Below are positions 8,852-16,310 of a DNA stretch of 25,026 bases, piece by piece. The notes below the pieces were generated by a model. It was given only the letters and a program-made list of their open reading frames with translations, ran no database searches and was not told the origin of the DNA. The DNA comes from Mycobacterium sp. Its GTDB lineage: Bacteria > Actinomycetota > Actinomycetes > Mycobacteriales > Mycobacteriaceae. The stretch is from the NCBI GenBank assembly GCA_018500005.2, contig JAHBAP020000399.1, forward strand, positions 1 through 25,026. Reading direction: 5' to 3'. Every line of letters begins with the position of its first letter. The stretch's first letter is position 1. Made by a program: the position numbers and the translations under genes.

Positions 8852-8857
8852 ATCGTA
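8852..8857 (-). promoter_or_regulatory. -10 element of a probable leaderless promoter for the ATP-grasp gene
   Basis: Minus-strand TACGAT (8857-8852) is 8 nt before the ATG at 8843. The spacer sits in the 10-bp palindrome CGATCGATCG (8846-8855), which overlaps the -10 element and could be a protein-binding site. It would allow transcription independent of the upstream glycosyltransferase genes. Confidence 0.5.
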
Positions 8858-8900
8858 CTTTGGGTCTGTTCGACTTCGCGAGTTGAAGGGCCGCGGTTTC

Positions 8901-10238
8901 CTACTGGGCAGCGATCCGCCGGGCCGAATCGCGCCGCAGTGCGCGGCGATGGTTGCGTCGGCTGCGAAGGTAGGCCAACGGCCCGTAGAGCCGTCCCTTC
9001 AGTTCCACCCTGGTCAACTCCGGCGGATACTCGACATCGGGTTTGTCGGTGCCCTGCCCGCGCCGCGCGAAGGCGATGATCGCCGGTATCCGCGCGATCA
9101 GCCGCAGGCCGTCGAGGGGATGGGCCACAACGAGTTTGGTGAGGTATGCGGTGAATCCGACACCGTAGGTGTAGAACTGGTCCCGCAGCGCCGGGTAGTC
9201 GGCACGGTGCAGATGGTTCACCAGCGCGGCCGGCTGGTACACCAGTTGATAGCCCGCCTGCACGATCCGGTAGTAGATGTCGAGGTCCTCGCCGTTCTTG
9301 GCCAGTGTTCCCGGCCCCAGCACGGGGTCCAGCCCGCCGACCGAACGCAGGGCGGTCGCCCGGAAGGCCATGTTGGCGCCGGTGCCGAACATGCTTGAGC
9401 GCCAGGGGAACAGCCGGTCGTCGGGCCGGTTGGCGGCCAGGTCGAACACCCGTCGGCGGAACCCTTTGTTGAATCCGCTGTGGGTGTCGAACCAGTACTG
9501 CGACGGTGTCTCGATCTCCTGCGGGACTACCAGTCCGGTGACGCAGCCGACGTTGTCGCCCATCGCGAATCCGCGCAGGAGTTCGCGCAGCCAGTGCCGG
9601 TCGACGATCACGTCGTCATCGGTGAAGGCGATGAACTCCCCGCCGGCGTGCCGCAGGCCGCAGTTGTGCGCCCAGCCCAGACCCGGATGCGGTTCGCGCA
9701 CATAGTGAATCCGCGGATCGGTGGCGTACCGATCGGCAATCAGGTCGGCGGTGTCCTCGGTGGACGGGGCGTTGTCGACCACGACGATCTCGTAGTTCGA
9801 ATAATCCACCCGATCGAAGGCCGCCAGGCACAGCGCCAGGCTGTCGGTGCGGTTCCGGGTGGCGATGATGACGGTGATCAGTGGGCAGTCCGCGGTGGCG
9901 CGGTCGCGTTCGACCAGGCACGGTGGCCGGGTGTCGCCGGGGATCCCGGTGACCGCCAGCGACGACAGCTCTGCCATCCCGTCTGCCTGCAGATGCTCGT
10001 TGATCCGCGCCCCCAGATCAGCCCAGATTTCCCGGGCCAACACTTCGGCGGGCAGCGTCCCGCCCGGCAGAGTGAGCTCGATCATGCCCAGCGGTTCGTC
10101 GTGCAGTCGCACCAATGCCCAGGCCCTGGTGTATACGGCGCCTTGTTTATCGCGGGTCGCTGCGACCTCGGGCAGGGCTTCGCCGATCTCGACCTGCAGC
10201 ATTCTGATCGGGGCGAAGTTCGGCAACTCTGCGCTCAC
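8901..10238 (-). CDS. GT2-family glycosyltransferase with an extra N-terminal domain
   Basis: A 445-residue protein. Residues 1-115 form a separate alpha/beta domain of unknown role. Residues 118-400 are a GT-A fold transferase: PLITVIIATRNRTDSLALCL, the nucleotide-binding VVVDNAP, the metal-binding FTDDDV (TDDD 206-209), acceptor-side CVTGLVVPQEIETPSQYW, and NGEDLDIYYRI with the Glu-Asp catalytic base motif. A weakly hydrophobic stretch and a basic tail (RSRRNHRRALRRDSARR) may hold it to the membrane surface. It would transfer a sugar from a UDP- or GDP-sugar to a lipid-linked glycan on the cytosolic side. The GTG at 10238 overlaps the stop of the upstream GT4 gene as GTGA, so the two are translationally coupled. 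Donor and linkage are not predictable. Confidence 0.92.
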   Translation of the reverse strand: MSAELPNFAPIRMLQVEIGEALPEVAATRDKQGAVYTRAWALVRLHDEPLGMIELTLPGGTLPAEVLAREIWADLGARINEHLQADGMAELSSLAVTGIPGDTRPPCLVERDRATADCPLITVIIATRNRTDSLALCLAAFDRVDYSNYEIVVVDNAPSTEDTADLIADRYATDPRIHYVREPHPGLGWAHNCGLRHAGGEFIAFTDDDVIVDRHWLRELLRGFAMGDNVGCVTGLVVPQEIETPSQYWFDTHSGFNKGFRRRVFDLAANRPDDRLFPWRSSMFGTGANMAFRATALRSVGGLDPVLGPGTLAKNGEDLDIYYRIVQAGYQLVYQPAALVNHLHRADYPALRDQFYTYGVGFTAYLTKLVVAHPLDGLRLIARIPAIIAFARRGQGTDKPDVEYPPELTRVELKGRLYGPLAYLRSRRNHRRALRRDSARRIAAQ

Positions 10239-11443
10239 CCGAGCACCTCCCGGTACACCGACTCGATCTGCCCGACGACCGTGCTCGCGTGGAAGGCGGT
10301 GACCCGTTCGCGGCCGGCGGCGCCCATCCGCGCCGCCAGCGTGGGGTCGTCGACCAGCGTTGCCATCGCGGTGCGTAACGCATCGGAGTCCCCGGGCTCC
10401 ACCACGATTCCGGTCTCGCCGTCGGCGACGATCTCCGGCAGCCCGCCGATGCGCGAGGCGATCACCGGCTTTCCGGCCGCCATCGCCTCCATGGCGACGC
10501 CGGGACAGGGGTCGGGCCAGATGGACGGGACGATGCCGGCCAGACTGTGCCGCCAGGCGGTCATCACGGCGGTATGCGGCCAGTTCTTGAGCACGATGAC
10601 GTTGTCGGGAAACGACTTCGGCGACTCGGGCAGGGTGTAGCCGACGAGGACCAACGGGGGAGCCCCTGCGAGTCCGGCGTAGGCATCCAGCAGCGTCTCG
10701 ACGCCCTTTTGCCGGGTCAGCGATCCGACGAAGAGCAGGTAACCGTCCGCGGGAAGCCGATCGCGATACGACTCGTCGCCGAGATCCCCGACGGTGTCCG
10801 GAATGAAGTTGGGAATGATCCGGTAGGGACTTGAGCCGCCTGCCAGGCCGTTGCCGATCGCCACCGCTTCGCTCACCGGGATGAACATGTCGACCATGCG
10901 GCGCTCGGGCACGGCGGTCGCCCAGTTACCCACGGCCACCGCAGTGCCCTTGACCACCCCGCTGTAGCTGATGGTGGCGCAGGACAGGCATTTCACCGGA
11001 CCGGGCCCGGCGCAGGGTTCACCGTCGCGCATCAGAATCCAGTTCGCGCAACGCATGTTGTAGTCGTGCACGGTGGCGACCAGCTTGGCCTGGCTGCTGC
11101 CCTTGATCGGCAGGAACGACCGACCCATCCAATTGTGCGAATGGACCACATCCGGCCGTTCGCGCCGGACCACGTCGCGGATTTCGCCGACCAGTTCCGG
11201 GTCCGGTATCGGGGGCGCATGGGTGCGGTCCCGGAAAATCCGCTCGGACCGCTGCAGGGTGCCGCGAAGGCGGTAGACCCGCACCCCGGCGTCCTCCTCG
11301 TAGGGTTCCAGGCCGGGGCCGGCCAGGGTGGCCACTGCCACGTCATGCCCCCGTGCGACCAGTGCGATGCTCAGGTTCCGTACGTACTGTTGTGCTCCGC
11401 CGATCATCGGGGGGTAGGAGTCGATGAGCATCAGGATGCGCAT
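10235..11443 (-). CDS. GT4-family glycosyltransferase (GT-B fold)
   Basis: A 402-residue retaining-type transferase of the GT4 family. The N-terminal acceptor domain starts MRILMLIDSYPPMIGGAQQYV; the C-terminal donor domain has LLFVGSLTRQKGVETLLDA and the nucleotide-binding block ending MAAGKPVIASRIGGLPEIVADGETG. The usual E-x7-E pair reads D-x7-E (Asp311, Glu319). Four cysteines (132, 144, 152, 155) lie in an insertion, CxxNW...CAGPGPVKCLSC, found in a subset of GT4 enzymes. First gene of a minus-strand operon whose next gene, a GT2, overlaps its stop by 4 nt. The ATG at 11443 has only a weak GAAGG upstream. It probably adds one sugar to the lipid-linked repeat in the cytosol; donor unknown. 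Confidence 0.93.
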   Translation of the reverse strand: MRILMLIDSYPPMIGGAQQYVRNLSIALVARGHDVAVATLAGPGLEPYEEDAGVRVYRLRGTLQRSERIFRDRTHAPPIPDPELVGEIRDVVRRERPDVVHSHNWMGRSFLPIKGSSQAKLVATVHDYNMRCANWILMRDGEPCAGPGPVKCLSCATISYSGVVKGTAVAVGNWATAVPERRMVDMFIPVSEAVAIGNGLAGGSSPYRIIPNFIPDTVGDLGDESYRDRLPADGYLLFVGSLTRQKGVETLLDAYAGLAGAPPLVLVGYTLPESPKSFPDNVIVLKNWPHTAVMTAWRHSLAGIVPSIWPDPCPGVAMEAMAAGKPVIASRIGGLPEIVADGETGIVVEPGDSDALRTAMATLVDDPTLAARMGAAGRERVTAFHASTVVGQIESVYREVLG

Positions 11444-11689
11444 GGGTGCCTTCGGGTGTCGGCCATGAACTTTCGATGGTTGGCTGCCGAGGCGTCGCCG
11501 CCCGGACCGCGGGCCTCGCCCGGTTATCGTAAGCGGTCAGCCAGCAAATGCCGCCCCGATGGCCGGTCGCTAGCCTGCTACGGCGCGGATGACCGATGAT
11601 AGGACCGGAATCGGAATGAGAATCGAAGGAACTCGGTCACCCTGACTGTCAACGCAACCGACGGCCCCCGCCCCGCTGGGCAGACCGGC
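11444..11689. promoter_or_regulatory. Divergent intergenic region between the GT4 operon and the membrane-protein operon
   Basis: 246 bp without a gene. TATCGT on the plus strand (11525-11530) and TACGAT on the minus strand (11531-11526) overlap, so both could be -10 elements of a divergent promoter. TAGCCT (11571-11576) is a second plus-strand candidate. AAGGA (11626-11630) is a Shine-Dalgarno-like site, but it is too far from the GTG at 11690. Confidence 0.4.
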
Positions 11690-14041
11690 GTGGTGGAGCA
11701 CGACGGCGTTCAGGCCTATCCGCACCATCGTGGCCGAGTCATCCTGATCCTCTGGCAGTTGATCGCCATGGCGGGCCAGGTGTCGGCGATTCACCTGGCC
11801 CGGTTGGGACACGAGAAACCGGCGGACGTCCTGTCGACCGTGTGCATGGGGGTGATGTACGGCAGTGCGGTCTGGGTGCTGACCCGGCCCAAGCTGTCCC
11901 GGACTTCGCGCAATATGGCGATCGCCTGCCTGGCCGTGACGCCGACGCTGATGTCGCGCGCCAATGATCCGCTGATATTCACCGGGTTCGACGAGCAACT
12001 ACACATGCGCACCCTCGCCGACATCATCGCCTCGCACCGGTTGTTCGAACCCAATCCGGTGCTCGAGATCAGCCCGCGTTATCCGGGTCTTGAGACGGTC
12101 ACCGTCGTGCTGAGTGAGTTCGGCCTGCCGCCCATGGTGGCGGCCCTGGCCGTCATCCTCATCGCCCGCCTGATCCTGGTATTCGTCCTGAGCGACGCCG
12201 TCGAACTATTGACCGAGAGCTCCCGGGCGGGTGGCCTGGCGGTCGCCGTCTACGCGCTCTCGCCGCAGTTCGTGTGGTTCAACTCCCAGTTCTCCTATCA
12301 GACCGTGTCACTTCCGCTGGCCCTCGGAGCGATAAGCATGATCGGGCGGGCGCGCCACTCCGAAAACCCGCTGCCACTGTTCGGCGGCGCGACGGTGTGC
12401 CTGCTGGGGGTGGCACTGACGCACCATCTGACGAGCTTTCTGACCGTCGCCTTCCTGTGCGTCTGGACTCTGGCCGAGCACGGGCAGGCCCGGTTGCGGG
12501 TCGCCTACGGCGCGATGGCGGCCCTTGCGGCGACGGTGTTGTGGGCGATCGTGCAGCGTTCCTCCCTGACGCAGTATTTCGGCCCGATGCTCGATGACTT
12601 GATCTCCGAACTCAGCGGGGGCGTGCGCCGGCAGGCTTTCCACGACTCGTCGGGAACGGCGACACCGCTGATGGACAAGATTCTCCTGCTCACCTATGCC
12701 GGGGCTCTCACCCTCACCGTGATGGCGTTGTTCTTCCTGACCTTGCGCTGGCAGCGCCGCCGCGAACACGACCTGCACTACTGGAACCCCCAACTGCTGG
12801 TGCTGGGCCTGAGCCTGGCCATCCCGATCCTGCTTGCCGCTCGGGTCGTTCCCAAGGGTGTCGAGATCTTCACCCGCTCAAGTAGCTTCCTGTTCCTGCC
12901 GTTGAGTTTCGTGGTGGTCAACTACATGGGCCGGCTGGACTGGTGGCATATGGGCCGGCTGCCGCATCGTCCTCCCCAGGAGTTCGGTCCGGAACCCAAA
13001 CGGCGGCGCGACCTGTTGTGGCATGTCGTGGCCACCGTGCTCGCGTCGGTGGTGTTCCTCGGCGGGTATGTGCTGGGAAGCGGACCGGCCTGGATGCGCC
13101 TGCCGGGTAGTTACATGCCTGCGGCGGATTCCCGTTCGATGGACCCCGAAACCCTCGCGGCGGTGCGGTGGGCCGACGAGTCGCTGCCGCCCGGCAGTCG
13201 TATCGGTGCCGACCGGGTCAGCGCGGTCCTGCTCGCATCGGAAGCGCAACTGTGGCCCGTGTACGAAGGATTAAACGGGGTTAAGACACCCGACCTCTAC
13301 GTTCCGTATCAGTGGGGGCCGGAACAGTCCGACGCGGCCAACGCACTGAAGATCCGGTACCTGTACGTCGACCGGCGGATGGCCGACAGTCTTCCGCCCT
13401 TCGGCATCTACTTCAACACCGGCGAGGCCGGCCAGGGTAAGCAGTTGACTCCCGCTCAACTCACCAAGTTCGACCGGGTTCCCGGTATCAAGATGGTGTA
13501 CCGGCACGGCCCGGTTTCGATCTATGACCTCAAAGGACTCGGCCTGACGGAATACCGAAACGGTTGGGTCGGTTCGACGCCGGTGCTGCGTCCGGTCGAC
13601 CAGGTCGCCATCGGTCTGGTGGTCGGCCTCTTCATCGCCTGGGTGATGGGTAGCCGATTCTGGCCCCGGATCCTCGCGCAGGCTCGGGGGATGTGGCGCG
13701 CCTGTGGGCCCGCCGACGGCGCGGCTGTCCTGTTGGCCGCGACCGGTCTGGTGTCGGCCGCTCTGCTGTTGCTGCATGTATGGCTGACCCCACTGCTGCT
13801 CATTTCCGGGCTCGGGGTCCCCATGCTGGTGTTCCCACACAGAACGGCGGCAATGCTGCGGCGGGCCACATCTCGGGTGACCCGGCGGGGCGTCCTGGTC
13901 ACCGGCGCGTTGTTGATTCCGTTGGCGGCCATCATCGGCTTCGCCGTTTACGACGCGGCCGCCGAGGATGTCGTCGAGGTGCGTCACATTCTCGAGGACC
14001 CGCAAGCCGTCCACATCCCCCCGGATACCCAACGGGGTTGA
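11690..14041 (+). CDS. Large polytopic membrane protein, candidate polysaccharide polymerase or GT-C glycosyltransferase
   Basis: A 783-residue integral membrane protein with about 12 hydrophobic helices in residues 20-470, a soluble domain of roughly 150 residues (from SGPAWMRLPGSY to SIYDLKGLGL), then about 3 more helices. After the third helix is TGFDEQLHMRTL, an acidic pair in a loop as in GT-C enzymes, and LTHHLTSF occurs further on. The soluble domain should be extracytoplasmic and resembles the tail domains of GT-C and polymerase-like proteins. It leads an operon with the flippase (37 bp downstream) and GH16 genes, so Wzy-type polymerisation or lipid-linked sugar transfer outside the membrane is a reasonable inference, not a demonstrated function. 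The start is uncertain: the frame is open from 11603 and an AAGGA lies upstream of an in-frame CTG at 11642; GTG 11690 or 11693 is otherwise used. Confidence 0.8.
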   Translation: MVEHDGVQAYPHHRGRVILILWQLIAMAGQVSAIHLARLGHEKPADVLSTVCMGVMYGSAVWVLTRPKLSRTSRNMAIACLAVTPTLMSRANDPLIFTGFDEQLHMRTLADIIASHRLFEPNPVLEISPRYPGLETVTVVLSEFGLPPMVAALAVILIARLILVFVLSDAVELLTESSRAGGLAVAVYALSPQFVWFNSQFSYQTVSLPLALGAISMIGRARHSENPLPLFGGATVCLLGVALTHHLTSFLTVAFLCVWTLAEHGQARLRVAYGAMAALAATVLWAIVQRSSLTQYFGPMLDDLISELSGGVRRQAFHDSSGTATPLMDKILLLTYAGALTLTVMALFFLTLRWQRRREHDLHYWNPQLLVLGLSLAIPILLAARVVPKGVEIFTRSSSFLFLPLSFVVVNYMGRLDWWHMGRLPHRPPQEFGPEPKRRRDLLWHVVATVLASVVFLGGYVLGSGPAWMRLPGSYMPAADSRSMDPETLAAVRWADESLPPGSRIGADRVSAVLLASEAQLWPVYEGLNGVKTPDLYVPYQWGPEQSDAANALKIRYLYVDRRMADSLPPFGIYFNTGEAGQGKQLTPAQLTKFDRVPGIKMVYRHGPVSIYDLKGLGLTEYRNGWVGSTPVLRPVDQVAIGLVVGLFIAWVMGSRFWPRILAQARGMWRACGPADGAAVLLAATGLVSAALLLLHVWLTPLLLISGLGVPMLVFPHRTAAMLRRATSRVTRRGVLVTGALLIPLAAIIGFAVYDAAAEDVVEVRHILEDPQAVHIPPDTQRG

Positions 14042-14078
14042 GGGGTGTGGCCGGAACGAAAAAGATGAGAAGCTTCCT

Positions 14079-15425
14079 GTGAGCAGCAAGCGGAGTTTCC
14101 TGCTGCGCAACGCCGCGGCACTGGTATCCACTTCGGTGGTGACCGCGGGGCTGGGCTTCGTGTACTGGACCGTTGCCGCGCGGATGTACGCGGTATCCGA
14201 CGTCGGTGAATCGACCACAGCCATCTCGGCGATGAGTCTGATAGCGCCGTTCACGGTCCTGGGTTTCGGTACGGCGCTGATATCGCGGCTACCGACGATG
14301 ACTTCCGGTCGTGCCCAACTGGTCTCCACCGCCGTCGTGATGTGCTCACTGGCCGCGTGTCTGGTCGCTCTGGCGTGCGCGATGATCCTGCCGGCCAAGT
14401 TCATCGGGCTTCCGGGAATCGGCGAAAGCATCTGGCCCACAATGCTTTTCGTGGGCGGGGTAGCTGCTCATGCGGTTGGTCAACTTCTCGACAATGCGCT
14501 CCTGAGCGCCACCGGCGGCGGTATCCAACTCGGGCGTAACACCGTTTTCGCTGTTACCAAGCTCGCTTTGCTGGTGATCTTCGCCCTGACGCTGAATCGG
14601 TACGGCTCTTTGAGCATCTACGCAAGCTGGTTCATCGCCGGCGTGATATCGATTCTGGTTGTCGGCGTCAAACTTGTCCGGGACCACCGTCTGCCACTGC
14701 GAGAGCTTCGGCCCCGGCTGTCGGCGTTGGACGGGCTGCACTTCCACGCCGTCAAACACCACCTTCTGAACCTGTCGCTCTCGGTTCCGTACTACATGAT
14801 GCCGATCGTCGCCAACGTGATCCTGGGCTCGGAGAAGGCCGGCTACCTCTACGCGACGTGGTCGCTGGCCGGATTCGTCTTCATGCTCCCGATGGCGATG
14901 TCGCTCTCCCTCTTCGCCTCCGGGGCAAAGGATTCCAGCGCGATCCTGCGGGAGTTCCGGTTCAGCCTTCGCTCATCGATGGCCGCCTGCGCGGCCGCCA
15001 ATCTGATCATCCTGCCGTTCGGCGGGCTGGTGCTTCGGATCTTCGGGCCGGCCTACGAGGCGAATGGGCACGCGCTGCTCATCGTGCTGTGTATCGGCGG
15101 CTTCGGCGTGATCATCAGGGATCACCATGTGGCCGTTGCCCGGATACTCGGTCACGTCGGACGCGAGGCTGCCGTGATGATCGCCCTCGGCGCGGGCGAG
15201 ATCATTGCGGCGGCGATCGGGGCCTACCGAGGCGGGCTGCTCGGATTGGGTATCGGGTGGCTGGTCGCGATTGCAATAGAGGTTGCGGTGTGCACGCCTT
15301 TGGTCTGGCGGGCCTATCGTGGCCGCCTCACCGTCCCCGGCTCGGCGGGCGCGGGTCCGGACGGTCCTGTACCAACCGATGACCGCGCTGGGATGATGGG
15401 CGAAGCAGGTACGGCGGAGAGTTGA
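14079..15425 (+). CDS. Polysaccharide flippase, Wzx/MATE-like (MOP superfamily)
   Basis: A 448-residue protein that is hydrophobic throughout with 12-14 predicted helices and short loops. It starts SSKRSFLLRNAAALVSTSVVTAGLG, a layout typical of oligosaccharide flippases: a short basic N-terminus, first helix, then YWTVAARMY.. DVGESTTAISAMSL. The PYYMMPIVANVILGSEKAGYLYATWSL segment matches the middle of the family. It would move a polyprenyl-linked oligosaccharide across the plasma membrane. The frame is open from 13968, inside the upstream gene, but the GTG at 14079 is chosen because it gives the normal N-terminus. It lies 37 bp after the polymerase candidate and 6 bp before the GH16 gene. 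The C-terminal ~25 residues are polar and Gly/Pro-rich. Confidence 0.88.
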   Translation: MSSKRSFLLRNAAALVSTSVVTAGLGFVYWTVAARMYAVSDVGESTTAISAMSLIAPFTVLGFGTALISRLPTMTSGRAQLVSTAVVMCSLAACLVALACAMILPAKFIGLPGIGESIWPTMLFVGGVAAHAVGQLLDNALLSATGGGIQLGRNTVFAVTKLALLVIFALTLNRYGSLSIYASWFIAGVISILVVGVKLVRDHRLPLRELRPRLSALDGLHFHAVKHHLLNLSLSVPYYMMPIVANVILGSEKAGYLYATWSLAGFVFMLPMAMSLSLFASGAKDSSAILREFRFSLRSSMAACAAANLIILPFGGLVLRIFGPAYEANGHALLIVLCIGGFGVIIRDHHVAVARILGHVGREAAVMIALGAGEIIAAAIGAYRGGLLGLGIGWLVAIAIEVAVCTPLVWRAYRGRLTVPGSAGAGPDGPVPTDDRAGMMGEAGTAES

Positions 15426-15431
15426 GGTCAA

Positions 15432-16310
15432 GTGGTGATCGCGGCAGGGCGCATCGGACTGGTCGCTGCCCTTATCACCGCCATGGGCATCGTCAGCATC
15501 CTGAACCCGGACCAGGCCGCTGATTCCTCGCCGCATGGCTGCAGTGACCCGCCGGCTACCCTTCCGCTGGCCGGTGCCTTTTCAGCCGCCCTGCCGAGCC
15601 AGGACACGCCGCACACGGAGTTGTTCGACGATTTCCAGGGGGCGCCCGGCGCCCCGCCTGACCCGGCGAAATGGACCGTCATCGAGGGTGCCGGCTGGGA
15701 CCGTGGAGACCAGAAGTACGCGCGGGAGAACGCCGTGCTCGACGGTGAGGGGCACTTGGTGCTCCGCGCCGAGCAGGCCGGCGGCGGCCATGCCTCCGGC
15801 CGTGTAGAGACCCGCCGAAAGGCTGCCTTCGGCTACGGCACGCTGATCGCGCGGATCAAGATGCCCGCCGGCAAGGGGCTGTGGCCGGCGTTCTGGTTGA
15901 TGGGCGCCGATGAGGACAACCGCCCGTGGCCCGAAGCGGGGGAGATCGATGTCGTGGAGTTGGTCTCCGACCCCCGGCGGCGGTACTCCTCGCTGCACGG
16001 TCCGATTCCGGATGTGAAGGACCATCTACAGGCTCAGGTCGTCGGCGACTCACCCGACCTGAGTGCGGATTTTCACGATTACTGGGTGATCCGCGAGCCG
16101 GATCGCGTGATCGTCGGCATCGACGATATCGTCTGGGCCGACTTCACGCCGAAGTCGTTGCCGCCCAATGCCAGCTGGGTGTTCAACAAGCCGTTCTGCG
16201 TGATCCTCAATCTCGCCGTCGGCGGGGACTGGGCCGGGCCGCCCGACGGTTCCACCGTGTTCCCGGCCGCCATGCTGGTCGACTGGGTGCATTGGCAGCC
16301 CGCGGTCTAG
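15432..16310 (+). CDS. Secreted glycoside hydrolase family 16 (beta-glycanase)
   Basis: A 292-residue protein with an N-terminal hydrophobic segment (residues 8-24) that reads as a signal peptide or anchor, then a GH16 domain. The diagnostic catalytic block is GEIDVVELVSD, with nucleophile Glu171, Asp173 and acid/base Glu176. It is preceded by KGLWPAFWLMG and followed by FHDYWVIREPDRVIVGIDD and the NLAVGGDWAG substrate-cleft segment. GH16 enzymes cut or transglycosylate beta-1,3/1,4 glucans and galactans outside the cell. The tandem GTG codons at 15432 and 15435 follow TGAGG, and the gene is 6 bp behind the flippase stop, so the two are co-transcribed. By analogy with ExoK of the rhizobial succinoglycan locus it may trim the locus's own polymer; that is inference. 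Its stop interlocks with that of the convergent BcsB-like gene. Confidence 0.93.
   Translation: MVIAAGRIGLVAALITAMGIVSILNPDQAADSSPHGCSDPPATLPLAGAFSAALPSQDTPHTELFDDFQGAPGAPPDPAKWTVIEGAGWDRGDQKYARENAVLDGEGHLVLRAEQAGGGHASGRVETRRKAAFGYGTLIARIKMPAGKGLWPAFWLMGADEDNRPWPEAGEIDVVELVSDPRRRYSSLHGPIPDVKDHLQAQVVGDSPDLSADFHDYWVIREPDRVIVGIDDIVWADFTPKSLPPNASWVFNKPFCVILNLAVGGDWAGPPDGSTVFPAAMLVDWVHWQPAV

Noticed and set aside
13271..14440. 389-codon open frame antisense to the membrane protein and flippase genes
   Set aside because: Its translation is His/Arg/Gln-rich with no hydrophobic or motif structure and lies opposite two well-supported genes.
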